This document shows, in pieces, positions 63,722 through 64,000 of a stretch of 64,000 nt of DNA (position 1 is its first letter; every line of letters begins with the position of its first letter). Under the pieces are notes generated by a model that worked only from the letters and a program-made list of their open reading frames with translations, ran no database searches and was not told the origin of the DNA. Source of the DNA: Actinomycetospora endophytica (GTDB taxonomy: Bacteria; Actinomycetota; Actinomycetes; Mycobacteriales; Pseudonocardiaceae); contig NZ_JAJNDB010000007.1 in the NCBI RefSeq assembly GCF_021026375.1, positions 372,001 through 436,000 on the forward strand, read 5' to 3'. A program made the position numbers and the translations under genes.

Positions 63722-64000
63722 ATGAGCCAGAGCCCCACCGGAACGGTCGAGGCCGACCCGACGCTCGTCCGCCGCGCCATCGCCGCGTCCGCGATCGGCA
63801 ACGCCACCGAGTGGTTCGACTACGGCGTCTACGCCTACGTCGCCACGCAGATCGGCGACGCGTTCTTCCCCGGCGAATATTCCACGCTGGCCTCGATGCT
63901 CGTCTTCGCGGTGAGCTTCGTGCTCCGGCCGCTCGGCGGGATCTTCTGGGGCGCGCTCGGCGACCGGGTCGGGCGGCGGGCCGTGCTGGCCATGACGATC
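63722..64000 (+). CDS. MFS transporter, metabolite:H+ symporter (MHS) family, partial
   Basis: The first 93 residues of a symporter cut by the window end, from ATG 63722. After a short cytoplasmic N-terminus comes the MHS hallmark ASAIGNATEWFDYGVYAYVA. The second helix is followed by LRPLGGIFWGALGDRVGRRA, which contains motif A. ProP- and KgtP-type relatives import organic acids, betaines or amino compounds. Its place in the GntR/aminotransferase operon suggests that it imports the aminotransferase substrate. Confidence 0.9.
   Translation, partial: MSQSPTGTVEADPTLVRRAIAASAIGNATEWFDYGVYAYVATQIGDAFFPGEYSTLASMLVFAVSFVLRPLGGIFWGALGDRVGRRAVLAMTI

Overview
The window is a very GC-rich (about 72 percent) actinobacterial chromosome segment. 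Gene content and order point to a member of the Pseudonocardiales (Pseudonocardia or Actinomycetospora type); that placement is inferred from synteny and codon use, not from a marker search. The core reads DUF3046-recA-recX, sdhCAB, miaB, a miaB-coupled membrane protein, a DUF349 gene, miaA, dapF, hflX, lexA / LysM gene, nrdR, nrdJ. It follows the same order as the mycobacterial Rv2737c-Rv2718c block.

Layout. 1-8.2 kb: a drug-type MFS exporter (cut by the left edge), a CPBP protease, a membrane alpha/beta-hydrolase, and an IclR regulator next to a GcvT-type FAD demethylase preceded by a 23-bp palindrome. 8.4-16.2 kb: a Myb-like DNA-binding protein, an adenine-deaminase-type enzyme, a zinc-ribbon protein and the giant helicase Lhr. 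16.2-22.2 kb: recA/recX with an SOS box, then succinate dehydrogenase. 22.3-24.3 kb: miaB and its membrane partner, bracketed by two copies of a palindromic repeat. 24.4-27.3 kb: an NRAMP-related (YcsG-like) transporter with pxpB and pxpC (5-oxoprolinase subunits), under a promoter with an operator in its spacer. 27.3-36.4 kb: a methyltransferase, DUF349, miaA, dapF, hflX, a secreted protein, then lexA diverging from a LysM protein with three LexA boxes between them. 36.5-40.2 kb: nrdR-nrdJ.

40.25-46.66 kb is an accessory island of lower GC on its left side. It carries a compact type II-short CBASS-like defence operon (a 49-aa basic protein, a CD-NTase, an E2-like protein, a one-TM effector). 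A three-gene recombinase unit follows: an intact tyrosine recombinase, a small HTH protein, and a 769-aa protein with nine zinc ribbons and a recombinase-like C-terminus lacking the catalytic Tyr.

46.7-64 kb: a VOC protein; an ABC transporter with a secreted LolA/RseB-like protein, diverging from a two-component system whose kinase N-terminus is made of the dispersed repeat; a frameshifted sulfite-oxidase-family gene; a MetX-like hydrolase; a GNAT; a HipA-like kinase/DUF3037 pair; a prolyl oligopeptidase; an SOS-box-bearing DUF222 remnant beside hicAB; a hydrolase; an RG-rich PadR regulator; and a GntR / class III aminotransferase / MFS cluster running off the right edge.

The unifying theme is the SOS and dNTP network. 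LexA boxes precede recA, lexA, the LysM gene and the DUF222 remnant, and nrdR has NrdR-like and DnaA-like boxes. No tRNA, rRNA or CRISPR array was seen.
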